From positions 1 to 64,000 of the forward strand of contig JADJXQ010000025.1 in the NCBI GenBank assembly GCA_016710335.1: DNA of 64,000 nucleotides, written 5' to 3'. The position numbers were made by a program, and so were the translations under genes. This document shows, one piece after another, positions 28,524 through 37,027 of this stretch. Position 1 is the first letter of the stretch; the number at the start of each line of letters is the position of its first letter. Source of the DNA: Rhodospirillales bacterium. GTDB lineage: Bacteria; Pseudomonadota; Alphaproteobacteria; Rhodospirillales; Defluviicoccaceae. The notes under the pieces are model-generated. The model ran no database searches. It worked only from the letters and a program-made list of their open reading frames with translations, and was not told the origin of the DNA.

Positions 28524-29419
28524 CCCATGTCGCGGTGCTGATGGGCGGATGGTCGGCGGAGCGGGAGGTGTCGCTGGTGAGCGGCGCCGCCTGCGCCGAG
28601 GCGTTGCGGGCGGCCGGCTACGACGTCACCGCCATCGACGTGCGGCGGGATGTGGCGGCGCTCCTCGCCGCCCTGACGCCGGCGCCGGACGTGGCGTTCA
28701 ACGCGCTGCACGGGCGCTACGGCGAGGACGGCTGCATCCAGGGACTGCTGAACATCCTGGGCGTCCCCTACACCCATTCAGGCCTGCTCGCGTCGGCATT
28801 GGCGATGGACAAGCCGATGGCGCAGCGCCTGTGCGCCCATGCCGGCATACCGGTGCCGGAGCATCGGGTAGTGGATCGCCGCGCCGTTGCCGCCGGCGCG
28901 GCGATGTCGCCCCCCTACGTGCTGAAGCCCCTCAACGAGGGCTCCAGCGTCGGCGTGCACATCGTGCTGGAGGGCGAGGCGTCGCCCCTTGCCGACGGCG
29001 ACTGGAGCTTCGGCGACCAGGTCATGATCGAGCGCTTCATTCCGGGTCGCGAACTGACGGTGGCAGTAATGGGCGAGCGGGCGCTCACCGTTACCGAAAT
29101 CACCACGGCCCGCGGGTTCTACGACTACGACGCCAAATATGCGCCCGGCGGCTCCGTGCATGTCGTGCCGGCGGACCTGGAGTCGACGGTGTTCGAAGAA
29201 GCGCTGCGCCTGGCGCGGCTCGCCCACGCCACGCTCGGCTGCCGCGGCGTGTCCCGCGCCGACTTCCGCTTCGACGGCCGCGCCCTCTTCCTGCTCGAGG
29301 TCAACACCCAGCCGGGCATGACGCCGACGTCGCTGGTCCCGGAGCAGGCCGCCCACGTCGGCCTCGCGTTTCCGGATTTGGTTCGCTGGATGGTGGAGAA
29401 CGCCCAATGCGACTCCTGA
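28520..29419 (+). CDS. ddl: D-alanine--D-alanine ligase
   Basis: 299 residues from the ATG at 28520 (ATGA with murB). HVAVLMGGWSAEREVSLVSG, NALHGRYGEDGCIQGLLNILGVPYTHSG, VLKPLNEGSSVGVHIV and LLEVNTQPGMTPTSLVPEQA are canonical for DdlB-type ATP-grasp ligases. Supplies the D-Ala-D-Ala used by MurF. FtsQ starts inside its last codons. Confidence 0.97.
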   Translation: MTHVAVLMGGWSAEREVSLVSGAACAEALRAAGYDVTAIDVRRDVAALLAALTPAPDVAFNALHGRYGEDGCIQGLLNILGVPYTHSGLLASALAMDKPMAQRLCAHAGIPVPEHRVVDRRAVAAGAAMSPPYVLKPLNEGSSVGVHIVLEGEASPLADGDWSFGDQVMIERFIPGRELTVAVMGERALTVTEITTARGFYDYDAKYAPGGSVHVVPADLESTVFEEALRLARLAHATLGCRGVSRADFRFDGRALFLLEVNTQPGMTPTSLVPEQAAHVGLAFPDLVRWMVENAQCDS

Positions 29420-30279
29420 AGGTTCCATCGTGGCGGATCCCCGCCGGCGGCGGCGCGGCGCGGCGCGGGCAGGGTCGGAAGCGCGTTCTGCCGTGGTGGC
29501 GGACGCGATCAGCGCGGGTCGGCGTGACGCTCCTCGGCGGGCTGCTGGTCATCGCCGGCCTCGGCGCCGTGGTGCACTCCGGCTGGCCCGCGCGGGTCGC
29601 CGATCGGCTGGTGCAGGCGGCGGTCGCCGCCACCGTCGACGCCGGTCTGGGCGTGCGGGAGATCTACGTCGCTGGTCGCCACGAGACGTCCCGCGCCGCC
29701 ATCCTGGACGCCCTCGCCATCTCGCGGGAGACGCCGATCCTGGCGATCGATCTCGAAGCGGCGAAGGTGCGGGTCGCGGCGCTGCCGTGGGTGCGCAGTG
29801 TTTCGATCGAACGGGTGCTGCCCGACGCCATCATTGTCCGCATCCGAGAGCGCCGGCCGCTGGCTCTGTGGCAGCACAACGGCGCCTTCGCGGTGGTCGA
29901 TAGCGACGGCGCGGTGATCGACGACCGCAACGTCGGCCGGTTCAGTGACTTGCTGGTCGTCGTCGGCGACGATGCCCCCGGCCACGCGGCGGACATCATC
30001 GCCATGCTGAGCCGCCATCCGATGCTGCAGCAGCAGGTCCAGGCCGGGGTGCGCCGCGGCGGCCGCCGCTGGGACCTCCGCCTCACCAACGGCATTGACA
30101 TCCGGTTGCCGGAGGAGGGCGTGGCGGAGGCGCTGGCGCGCCTCGACGACTACCAGGCGCGGCACGACGTGCTCGGCCGCCGCATCACGGTGCTCGACCT
30201 CCGCTTTCCCGATCAGGTCATCGTTCGCCAGGCGGCGCCTCCGGAGGAAACTTTGGTGAAACAGGGTCGGGACACATGA
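29407..30279 (+). CDS. ftsQ: Cell division protein FtsQ
   Basis: 290 residues from the ATG at 29407, 13 bases inside ddl. A basic cytoplasmic tail and one transmembrane helix (about 38-56, VGVTLLGGLLVIAGLGAVVH) are followed by a POTRA domain (VREIYVAGRHETSRAAILDAL, PWVRSVSIERVLPDAIIVRI) and the FtsQ beta domain. It joins FtsB/FtsL to the divisome in the periplasm. The frame is open far upstream but only this part is FtsQ. Confidence 0.95.
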   Translation: MRLLKVPSWRIPAGGGAARRGQGRKRVLPWWRTRSARVGVTLLGGLLVIAGLGAVVHSGWPARVADRLVQAAVAATVDAGLGVREIYVAGRHETSRAAILDALAISRETPILAIDLEAAKVRVAALPWVRSVSIERVLPDAIIVRIRERRPLALWQHNGAFAVVDSDGAVIDDRNVGRFSDLLVVVGDDAPGHAADIIAMLSRHPMLQQQVQAGVRRGGRRWDLRLTNGIDIRLPEEGVAEALARLDDYQARHDVLGRRITVLDLRFPDQVIVRQAAPPEETLVKQGRDT

Positions 30280-30303
30280 ACGCAAACGGCCGAGGCCACT
30301 GAC

Positions 30304-31575
30304 GTGAAGAAGAATGCCAGAACGGCGCCAGCAAGGATGCGCAGCGGGCGTCTCGCCGCGCTCGACGTGGGCACGACCAAGATCGCCTGCCTGATCGCAG
30401 AGCCGGCGATGGAGGGGGACCTCCGCATCGTCGGCTTCGGGCACCACGAGTCCTATGGGGTGCGCCGCGGCAACATTGTCGACCTCGACGCCGCGGAGAC
30501 GGCGATTCGAGCGACCGTCGAGGCGGCGGAACGGATGGCCGGAGAGAACATCCGGGAGGTCGTGGTCAACGTCACCGCCGGCGTGCCGCGCTCGCGCCTG
30601 ATCCCCCACGAGGTGGCGATCGCCGGCCACGAGATCGGCGACGTCGATCTCCGCCGCATTCTCGACAGCTCCGCCATCCTTCACGAGATTCCCGAAGACC
30701 ACGACGTGCTGCACGCGGTGCCGGTCGGGTACAGCGTCGACAGCACGCGCGGCGTCCGTGATCCGCGCGGCATGTTCGGCCAGCGCCTCGGCGTCAACCT
30801 GCACGTCATCAGCGCCGCGAGCGGGCCGGTGCGCAACCTCGCCACCTGCATCTACCGCTGCCACCTCGACATCGCCAAGAAGGTGGTGTCGCCCTACGCT
30901 GCGGCGCTCGGCAGCCTCAACGGCGATGAGGCGGATCTCGGCGTCACCGTCATCGACATGGGCGGCGGCACCACGACGTTCGCCGTGTTCTTCGACGGCG
31001 AGGTCATCCACACCGACACGATCTCGGTCGGGGGCGCACAGGTCACCAGCGACATCGCCCGCGGCCTGTCGACGCCGCTGGTGCAGGCGGAACGCATCAA
31101 GACGTTGTTCGGGAGTTGCGTCCCGTCGCCGACGGACAACCGCTTTGTCATCGAGGTGCCGCCGATGGGCGAAGAACCGACGGGGGAGCCAAGCCAGATA
31201 CCGCGCACCAATCTGGTTGGGATCATCGCCCCGCGGATGGAGGAGATCTTCGAGATGGTGCGCTCGGGGCTGGAGGACGCCGGTTTCGACCGGCTATCCG
31301 GGCGCCTGGTGGTCCTCACCGGCGGCGCCTGTCAGCTTCCCGGCGCGGCGGAGCTGGCGGGCAAGATTTTGGACAGGCAGGTGCGCATCGGCCGACCGCG
31401 GCCGATGCCGGGCCTGCCGGACGCGGCGTCAGGGCCGGCCTTCGCCACGGCGATGGGTTTGCTGCGTTACGCCGCCGAGAACACCGCGGAGGCCGACACG
31501 ACCCTCTACCAACCCGCGGAAAAACTGCCGGGCCGCTTCGGCCGGCTCGGCCACTGGCTGCGAGAGAACTTCTAG
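30304..31575 (+). CDS. ftsA: Cell division protein FtsA
   Basis: 423 residues, GTG start 24 bases after ftsQ. Actin-like ATPase: LAALDVGTTKIACLIAEP (phosphate 1), VTVIDMGGGTTTFAVFFDGE (phosphate 2) and VVLTGGACQLPGAAELAGKIL (adenosine motif). The C-terminal amphipathic membrane-targeting helix is seen as RLGHWLRENF. Anchors FtsZ to the membrane. Confidence 0.97.
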   Translation: MKKNARTAPARMRSGRLAALDVGTTKIACLIAEPAMEGDLRIVGFGHHESYGVRRGNIVDLDAAETAIRATVEAAERMAGENIREVVVNVTAGVPRSRLIPHEVAIAGHEIGDVDLRRILDSSAILHEIPEDHDVLHAVPVGYSVDSTRGVRDPRGMFGQRLGVNLHVISAASGPVRNLATCIYRCHLDIAKKVVSPYAAALGSLNGDEADLGVTVIDMGGGTTTFAVFFDGEVIHTDTISVGGAQVTSDIARGLSTPLVQAERIKTLFGSCVPSPTDNRFVIEVPPMGEEPTGEPSQIPRTNLVGIIAPRMEEIFEMVRSGLEDAGFDRLSGRLVVLTGGACQLPGAAELAGKILDRQVRIGRPRPMPGLPDAASGPAFATAMGLLRYAAENTAEADTTLYQPAEKLPGRFGRLGHWLRENF

Positions 31576-31615
31576 GGCCCACAAAACTGGCATGACATCT
31601 GGAGTGGAGGCAAAC

Positions 31616-33157
31616 ATGACCATCAATTTCAGCATACCCACCAAGGCACCGGTTCCCGAGTTGAAGCCGCACATCACCGTCATCGGCGTCGGCGGCGCCG
31701 GCTGCAACGCCGTCAACAACATGATCCGGTCCCACCTCGAAGGCGTCGACTTCGTTGTCGCCAACACCGACGCCCAGGCCCTGGCACAGTCCATCTCGGA
31801 GCGTCGAGTCCAGCTCGGCGTGACGATAACCCAGGGGCTGGGCGCAGGATCCCGGCCGGACATCGGGCGCATCGCCTCGGAAGAATCACTCGAGGAAATC
31901 GTCGAGCAGCTTCGCGGCTCGAACATGGTTTTCATCGCCGCCGGCATGGGCGGCGGCACCGGCACCGGCGCCGCCCCGGTCATCGCCCGCGCCGCGCGCG
32001 AACAGGGCATCCTTACCGTCGGCGTAGTGACCAAGCCGTTCCATTTCGAGGGCGGCCACCGCATGCGCATAGCCGAAAAGGGCATCAGCGAGCTGGAGCA
32101 GTTCGTTGACACCCTGATCATCATTCCCAACCAGAACCTGTTCCGGGTCGCCAACGAAAAGACCACCTTCGCCGACGCCTTCAAGATGGCCGACGACGTG
32201 CTCCAGTCGGGAGTTCGCGGCGTCACCGATCTGATGGTTTGCCCGGGCCAGATCAACCTCGACTTCGCCGACATCCGGGCGGTGATGAGCGAGATGGGCA
32301 AGGCGATGATGGGCACCGGGGAGGCCTCCGGCGAGCGCCGGGCGCTGGAGGCGGCGGAGGCCGCGATCTCCAACCCGCTGCTCGACGATGCCACGATGAA
32401 GGGCGCCCGCGGCATTCTCATCAACGTCACCGGCGGCGACGACATGACGCTCTTCGAGGTGGACGAGGCCGTCAATCGCATCCGTTCCGAAGTCGACCCG
32501 GAAGCCGGGATCATCTTCGGCACGACGTTCGATAACGACATGAACGGGGTGATGCGGGTGTCGGTGGTGGCGACCGGCATGGATATCGACGCATCGGCCA
32601 AACCGGTACCGACCTTGCTCAACTTGTCCGATGCCGTCTCCAAGCAGCGCCCGACAGAGCAGAAGATCGTCGTCGGCAACACGGCCGTCGCGGCGATGCC
32701 CGATGCCGAGACCGAAGCCCACCACCACCGCTACAGCCTCGGCAACGGCTCAACCGGTGGCCAACCCGCTGCCGCCCAGAGTGCCGCTTTGCACGAAGCG
32801 GCATCGACGGACGAGGCCGCGGCCCCGTCGAACGACGTCCAGCGGGACGCGTTCATCCCTCCGCAGCCGGTCGACGCCGCTAACGCGGCGGCGCCTCAGG
32901 CCGGGTCAGGTCATGTGGGCGAAGATCGTCCGGCGAAGCACGGCGTTGCGCAATTGATCGCCCGGGTCACCGGCGCCGGCCGCGCAACGCGTCCGACTAT
33001 CGTTGATTCGGGGACCGAGCGAGGCCGCAGCGAGCCGCACCCGTTGGAGCGGCCGCGGCGGTTGGGTGGTGTCAAGGCCGATGAGCGGCTGCCAGTGTCG
33101 GAGCCGACTGAAGATCTCCTCGATATCCCTGCGTTTCTGCGCCGCCAGGCAAACTGA
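31616..33157 (+). CDS. ftsZ: Cell division protein FtsZ
   Basis: 513 residues from the ATG at 31616, with a GGAGG Shine-Dalgarno and a 40-base gap to ftsA. Tubulin-like GTPase core: ITVIGVGGAGCNAVNNMI, the signature GGGTGTGAAPVIA (about 112) and NLDFADIRAVM. Beyond residue 325 comes a long, disordered Ala/Pro-rich linker, common in alphaproteobacteria, ending in the FtsA/ZipA-binding tail LLDIPAFLRRQAN. Forms the Z ring. Confidence 0.98.
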   Translation: MTINFSIPTKAPVPELKPHITVIGVGGAGCNAVNNMIRSHLEGVDFVVANTDAQALAQSISERRVQLGVTITQGLGAGSRPDIGRIASEESLEEIVEQLRGSNMVFIAAGMGGGTGTGAAPVIARAAREQGILTVGVVTKPFHFEGGHRMRIAEKGISELEQFVDTLIIIPNQNLFRVANEKTTFADAFKMADDVLQSGVRGVTDLMVCPGQINLDFADIRAVMSEMGKAMMGTGEASGERRALEAAEAAISNPLLDDATMKGARGILINVTGGDDMTLFEVDEAVNRIRSEVDPEAGIIFGTTFDNDMNGVMRVSVVATGMDIDASAKPVPTLLNLSDAVSKQRPTEQKIVVGNTAVAAMPDAETEAHHHRYSLGNGSTGGQPAAAQSAALHEAASTDEAAAPSNDVQRDAFIPPQPVDAANAAAPQAGSGHVGEDRPAKHGVAQLIARVTGAGRATRPTIVDSGTERGRSEPHPLERPRRLGGVKADERLPVSEPTEDLLDIPAFLRRQAN

Positions 33158-33176
33158 GCAACCTTGGGTCTCGCAG

Positions 33177-33229
33177 GGTAACACTTGGTAACACAAGGTG
33201 ATTTGAGTGCTTCCGGTGTTCTTGTTACC
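33177..33229. promoter_or_regulatory. GGTAACAC direct and inverted repeats upstream of lpxC
   Basis: Two direct GGTAACAC copies (33177-33184 and 33187-33194), spaced 10 bases apart, are followed by the inverted form TGTTACC (33223-33229). They lie in the 200-base gap between ftsZ and lpxC. The spacing of one helical turn suggests a protein-binding site controlling lpxC, but no known regulator was matched. No other clear feature is seen in the gap. Confidence 0.4.
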
Positions 33230-33357
33230 AGTTCACGTGAGGCACTCCACAAGGGAGTGGACGGTACAGACGAGCGGCGACAGGGCGTCAGCGTGCCCCG
33301 TTGCCGCAGCGTTTTGCGAGCGGGAACTCCAGCCGTGCGGGACATGACGTGCGAGAG

Positions 33358-34344
33358 ATGACGACAGGCGTGTACACCGAGAGTCCGAGCGTCGAACGGT
33401 TCGACGCTCGGAGGTTTGTCGCGCAGAAGACGCTCAGGAGCCCTATCCACTGCTCGGGGGTGGGCCTCCATTCCGGCGCGTCGGTGTCGATCCGGCTGCG
33501 GCCGGCGGAGCCGAACACCGGCATCAACTTCGTTCGCACCGACCTCGGCGGCAACACGGTCATTCCCGCCATCTGGAGCAATGTCGTCGACACGCGGCTG
33601 TGCACGGCCGTCGCCCGTGACGGGGTGTCGGTCGCGACGGTGGAGCACCTGATGGCGGCTCTGGCCGGCCTCGGCATCGACAACGTGGTAGTCGAGGTCG
33701 ACGGGCCGGAGTTGCCGATAATGGACGGCAGCGCCGCGCCCTTCGTGTTCCTGATCGAGTGCGCCGGCGTCGTGGATCAGGTCAGTCCTCGTCGTGCGTT
33801 GAGGATGTTGTCTCCCGTGACCGTCGAAAGCGACGGCTGGTCGGCCACTCTCGGCCCCGGCAACGGGTTCTCGGTGACCATGGAGATCGATTTCGAGAGC
33901 GGCGCCATCGCCCGCCAGACCATCAACCTCGGCCTGCACAAGGGCATGTTCAAGCGCGAGTTGGCGCGGGCGCGGACCTTCGGTTTTCTCGACGACGTCG
34001 AGCGCCTGCGGGCCGCCGGTCTGGCCCGCGGCGGTTCGCTGGACAACGTCGTGGTGGTGAGCGGCGACGCGGTCCTGAACGACGAAGGATTGCGCTACGA
34101 GGACGAGTTCGTGCGCCACAAGGCGCTCGATGCAGTGGGTGATCTTTACCTCGCCGGCGCGCCGATCATCGGCCATTTCGAGGGCATTTGCACCGGTCAC
34201 TTTGCCAACAACAAGCTTCTGAAGGCATTGTTCGAATCGGAAGAATCGTGGGCTTGGGACATGGTCCGCTCCGGCGATGACACGGCAGCCCGTCCCGTCG
34301 CATCCTGGCAGGCGAGCCGCCTCGCCCGCGCCGTCGGTCTCTGA
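33358..34344 (+). CDS. lpxC: UDP-3-O-acyl-GlcNAc deacetylase LpxC
   Basis: 328 residues from the ATG at 33358. GTG 33349 and TTG 33301 are in-frame alternatives, but homology starts at QKTLRSPIHCSGVGLHSG. Zinc and catalytic residues are present: VEHLMAALAGLGIDN (His), FVRHKALDAVGDLYL (His and Asp), and GHFEGICTGHFANNKLL (His). First committed step of lipid A synthesis, so the cell makes LPS. The usual GHxxGH arrangement is slightly lengthened here. Confidence 0.96.
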   Translation: MTTGVYTESPSVERFDARRFVAQKTLRSPIHCSGVGLHSGASVSIRLRPAEPNTGINFVRTDLGGNTVIPAIWSNVVDTRLCTAVARDGVSVATVEHLMAALAGLGIDNVVVEVDGPELPIMDGSAAPFVFLIECAGVVDQVSPRRALRMLSPVTVESDGWSATLGPGNGFSVTMEIDFESGAIARQTINLGLHKGMFKRELARARTFGFLDDVERLRAAGLARGGSLDNVVVVSGDAVLNDEGLRYEDEFVRHKALDAVGDLYLAGAPIIGHFEGICTGHFANNKLLKALFESEESWAWDMVRSGDDTAARPVASWQASRLARAVGL

Positions 34345-34495
34345 CCTGTCGCCGGGCGCGGACGCCAACCTCGAACAGCATCGTCTCAGCCGCTCCCGCG
34401 ATGACCTTAGTTTTAGGGGCGGTGTCTCTGCCTTGCGTTCTCCCGGTGCAGGCATGATAAGATCGTGGCGCACTTCGGGACGTGGGAGAGGACGC

Positions 34496-35323
34496 TTGAT
34501 CAGTCATGGTCGCAAGCTGCGGGTAGGCCGCTGTCGCGGCAAGGGCTTTGCGGCGACACTTGCGCTGGCCGCATTGCTTGGGGTCGTGGCGTGCTCTTCC
34601 GACGACGAGGTGGCGTACGAGGAACGGCCGGTCACGGAGCTCTATGACGAGGCCATGGTCTCCATGAAGGACGAGGAGTACAAGAAGGCCGCCGTAGCCT
34701 TCGACGAGGTGGAGCGACAGCACCCGTACTCGCCGTGGGCGACGCAAGCGCAGTTGATGGCGGCCTACGCCCATTACGAGGCAAACGAATACATCGACGC
34801 CATTGCCGCCCTCGACCGCTACATCCGGCTGCATCCGGCCAATCCGGATGTCCCGTACGCGTACTACCTCAAGGGTCTCTCCTACTACGAGCAGATCTCC
34901 GACGTGAGTCGCGACCAGCGGATGACGGAGGACGCTCTCGCCGCCTTCACCGAGCTGGTCGCCCGCTATCCGGAGAGCGAATACGCCCGCGACGCCAGGC
35001 TCAAGCTCGACCTCATCAATGATCATCTCGCCGGCAAAGAGATGACCGTCGGCCGGTATTACCTGCGCCAGGGCCACTACCTCGCCGCCATCAACCGCTT
35101 TCAGCGCGTGGTCGCCCAATACGAAACGACGACGCACGTCCCCGAGGCGCTGCACCGCCTGGTGGAGGCGTACATGGCTCTCGGCCTGACCGAGGAGGCG
35201 CGCAAGTCGGCGGCCGTCCTTGGCCACAACTTCCCGGGCAGCGAGTGGTACATCGATTCGTATGAGCTGGTCGAGAACAAGGACTCCCGGCCCGAACAGG
35301 AGCCCTGGTACAAGCCCTGGTGA
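34496..35323 (+). CDS. bamD: Outer membrane assembly lipoprotein BamD (ComL)
   Basis: 275 residues from a TTG at 34496, preferred because GGGAGAGG sits 5 bases upstream. An ATG at 34454 would add 14 residues to an already long basic leader. Signal peptide LALAALLGVVAC with a lipid-modified Cys, then TPR repeats (LYDEAMVSMKDEEYKKAAVAF, ATQAQLMAAYAHYEANEYIDA, GRYYLRQGHYLAAINRFQRVV). Essential partner of BamA in inserting outer-membrane proteins. The order lpxC-bamD-recN-ligA is typical of alphaproteobacteria. Confidence 0.95.
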   Translation: MISHGRKLRVGRCRGKGFAATLALAALLGVVACSSDDEVAYEERPVTELYDEAMVSMKDEEYKKAAVAFDEVERQHPYSPWATQAQLMAAYAHYEANEYIDAIAALDRYIRLHPANPDVPYAYYLKGLSYYEQISDVSRDQRMTEDALAAFTELVARYPESEYARDARLKLDLINDHLAGKEMTVGRYYLRQGHYLAAINRFQRVVAQYETTTHVPEALHRLVEAYMALGLTEEARKSAAVLGHNFPGSEWYIDSYELVENKDSRPEQEPWYKPW

Positions 35324-35332
35324 TTGGGGAGC

Positions 35333-37027
35333 ATGCTGGCCGCGCTCACCATTCGCGATGTCGTCCTCATCGACCGTCTGGAGCTCGAGTTTGGCAGCGG
35401 CCTCGCCGCGCTGACCGGCGAGACAGGAGCCGGCAAGTCCATTCTGCTGGACGCCCTGGGGCTGGCGCTCGGCAGCCGCGCCGACGCCAGGCTGGTCCGC
35501 CACGGTTCTTCGCACGCCTCGGTCAGCGCCCGCTTCGAGGTCGCCGCCGATCACCCGGCGTACACGATGCTGCAGGAGCAGGGGATCGGTGCATCAGACG
35601 ACGGCATCGTGCTGCGCCGGACGCTCGGCGCCGACGGCCGCTCCCGCGCCTACATCAATGACCAGCCCGTCGGCGTCGCCCTGCTCCGCCAGGTCGGCGA
35701 GACCCTGGTTGAGATCCACGGCCAGTTCGAAAGCCAGCGCCTGCTCGATCCCGCGAGTCACCGCGAACTGCTTGACGCCTATGGCGGGACCCAACCCAGC
35801 GCCACCGCCACGGCGTTCCGCGACTGGCGCGATGCGTCGCGGGCGCGCCGCGCCGCCGCCGAGGCGCTGGAGGCTGCCAAACGCGACGAGGATTACCTTC
35901 GCCACGTCGTCGCCGAACTGGAAAAGCTGGATCCCCAGGTCGGGGAGGAAGCGGAGCTTGCCGAACGCCGTGCCTTCCTGATGAACGCGGAGAAGCTTGC
36001 GGTGGCTCTCGAAGACGCCGCTCGCGAACTGAGCGGAGGCGAGCGCAGCGTCGATGCGGCGCTGCGAGGCGCCCTCCGCCACCTGGAGCGCATCGCCGAG
36101 CGGGTGGAGGGTCGTCTTGAGCCAGTGATCGCCAGCCTGGAGCGGGCCGCATCGGAGGCCGAAGAGGCGGAGGCGCAGCTCAACCGGGTCGCCGCCGATC
36201 TCGATCTGGATCCGCGCCATCTGGAAGAGGCGGAAGAGCGCCTGTTCGCGCTTCGCGCCCTCGCACGCAAACACGCCTGCGCTGTCGACGATCTGGCGAG
36301 GCTACGCGACGACCTGACCGCGCGGCTGCTGGCGCTCGAAGACGGGTCGGATCGGCTGGCCAGGTTGCGGGAAGATGAACAGGCGGCGCGTCGGCGTTAT
36401 CAGGATGCCGCGGCGGCGTTGAGCGCGGCGCGCCGCGACGCCGCAGTGCGTCTGGACGCGGCGGTGGCCGACGAGTTGGAGCCGCTCCGCCTCGGCAAGG
36501 CGACCTTCGTCACCGGGATCGACACCCTGGATGACAAGGACTGGGGCGAGGCCGGCTGGGACCGGGTCGCGTTCGAGATTGCGACCAACCCCGGCATGCC
36601 GCCCGGCCCGATCAGCCGCATCGCGTCCGGCGGCGAACTCGCCCGCTTCATGCTGGCGCTCAAAGTGGTGCTCGCCCGCGCCGACCCGATCTCGACCTTG
36701 ATCTTCGACGAGGTCGACGCCGGCATCGGCGGCGCCGTCGCCGCTGCGGTCGGAGAACGCTTGGCGCGCCTAGCGCACGACGTGCAGGTCCTGGTCGTCA
36801 CCCATTCTCCGCAGGTGGCGGCCCGCGGCGACAGCCACTGGCGGATCAGCAAGATGGCCGACGCCGATCGCACCACGACCATCGTCGAAGGCCTAGATGC
36901 CGATGGCCGCAAGGAGGAAATCGCCCGCATGCTGGCCGGCGCCCGCATCACCGACGAGGCCCGCGCCGCCGCCGACCGCCTGTTGCACGTCACGCCGCAA
37001 AGCCCTCTGCAAGGCACTGGCACATGA
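35333..37027 (+). CDS. recN: DNA repair protein RecN
   Basis: 564 residues from the ATG at 35333 (TTGGGGAGC upstream), ten bases after bamD. SMC-like ATPase: Walker A GETGAGKS at 29-36, a central coiled-coil with much Glu and Arg, then the signature SRIASGGELARFMLALKVVLA and Walker B LIFDEVDAGIGGAVA, and VVTHSPQVAARG. Acts in double-strand break repair. The stop overlaps the ligA ATG. Confidence 0.97.
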   Translation: MLAALTIRDVVLIDRLELEFGSGLAALTGETGAGKSILLDALGLALGSRADARLVRHGSSHASVSARFEVAADHPAYTMLQEQGIGASDDGIVLRRTLGADGRSRAYINDQPVGVALLRQVGETLVEIHGQFESQRLLDPASHRELLDAYGGTQPSATATAFRDWRDASRARRAAAEALEAAKRDEDYLRHVVAELEKLDPQVGEEAELAERRAFLMNAEKLAVALEDAARELSGGERSVDAALRGALRHLERIAERVEGRLEPVIASLERAASEAEEAEAQLNRVAADLDLDPRHLEEAEERLFALRALARKHACAVDDLARLRDDLTARLLALEDGSDRLARLREDEQAARRRYQDAAAALSAARRDAAVRLDAAVADELEPLRLGKATFVTGIDTLDDKDWGEAGWDRVAFEIATNPGMPPGPISRIASGGELARFMLALKVVLARADPISTLIFDEVDAGIGGAVAAAVGERLARLAHDVQVLVVTHSPQVAARGDSHWRISKMADADRTTTIVEGLDADGRKEEIARMLAGARITDEARAAADRLLHVTPQSPLQGTGT

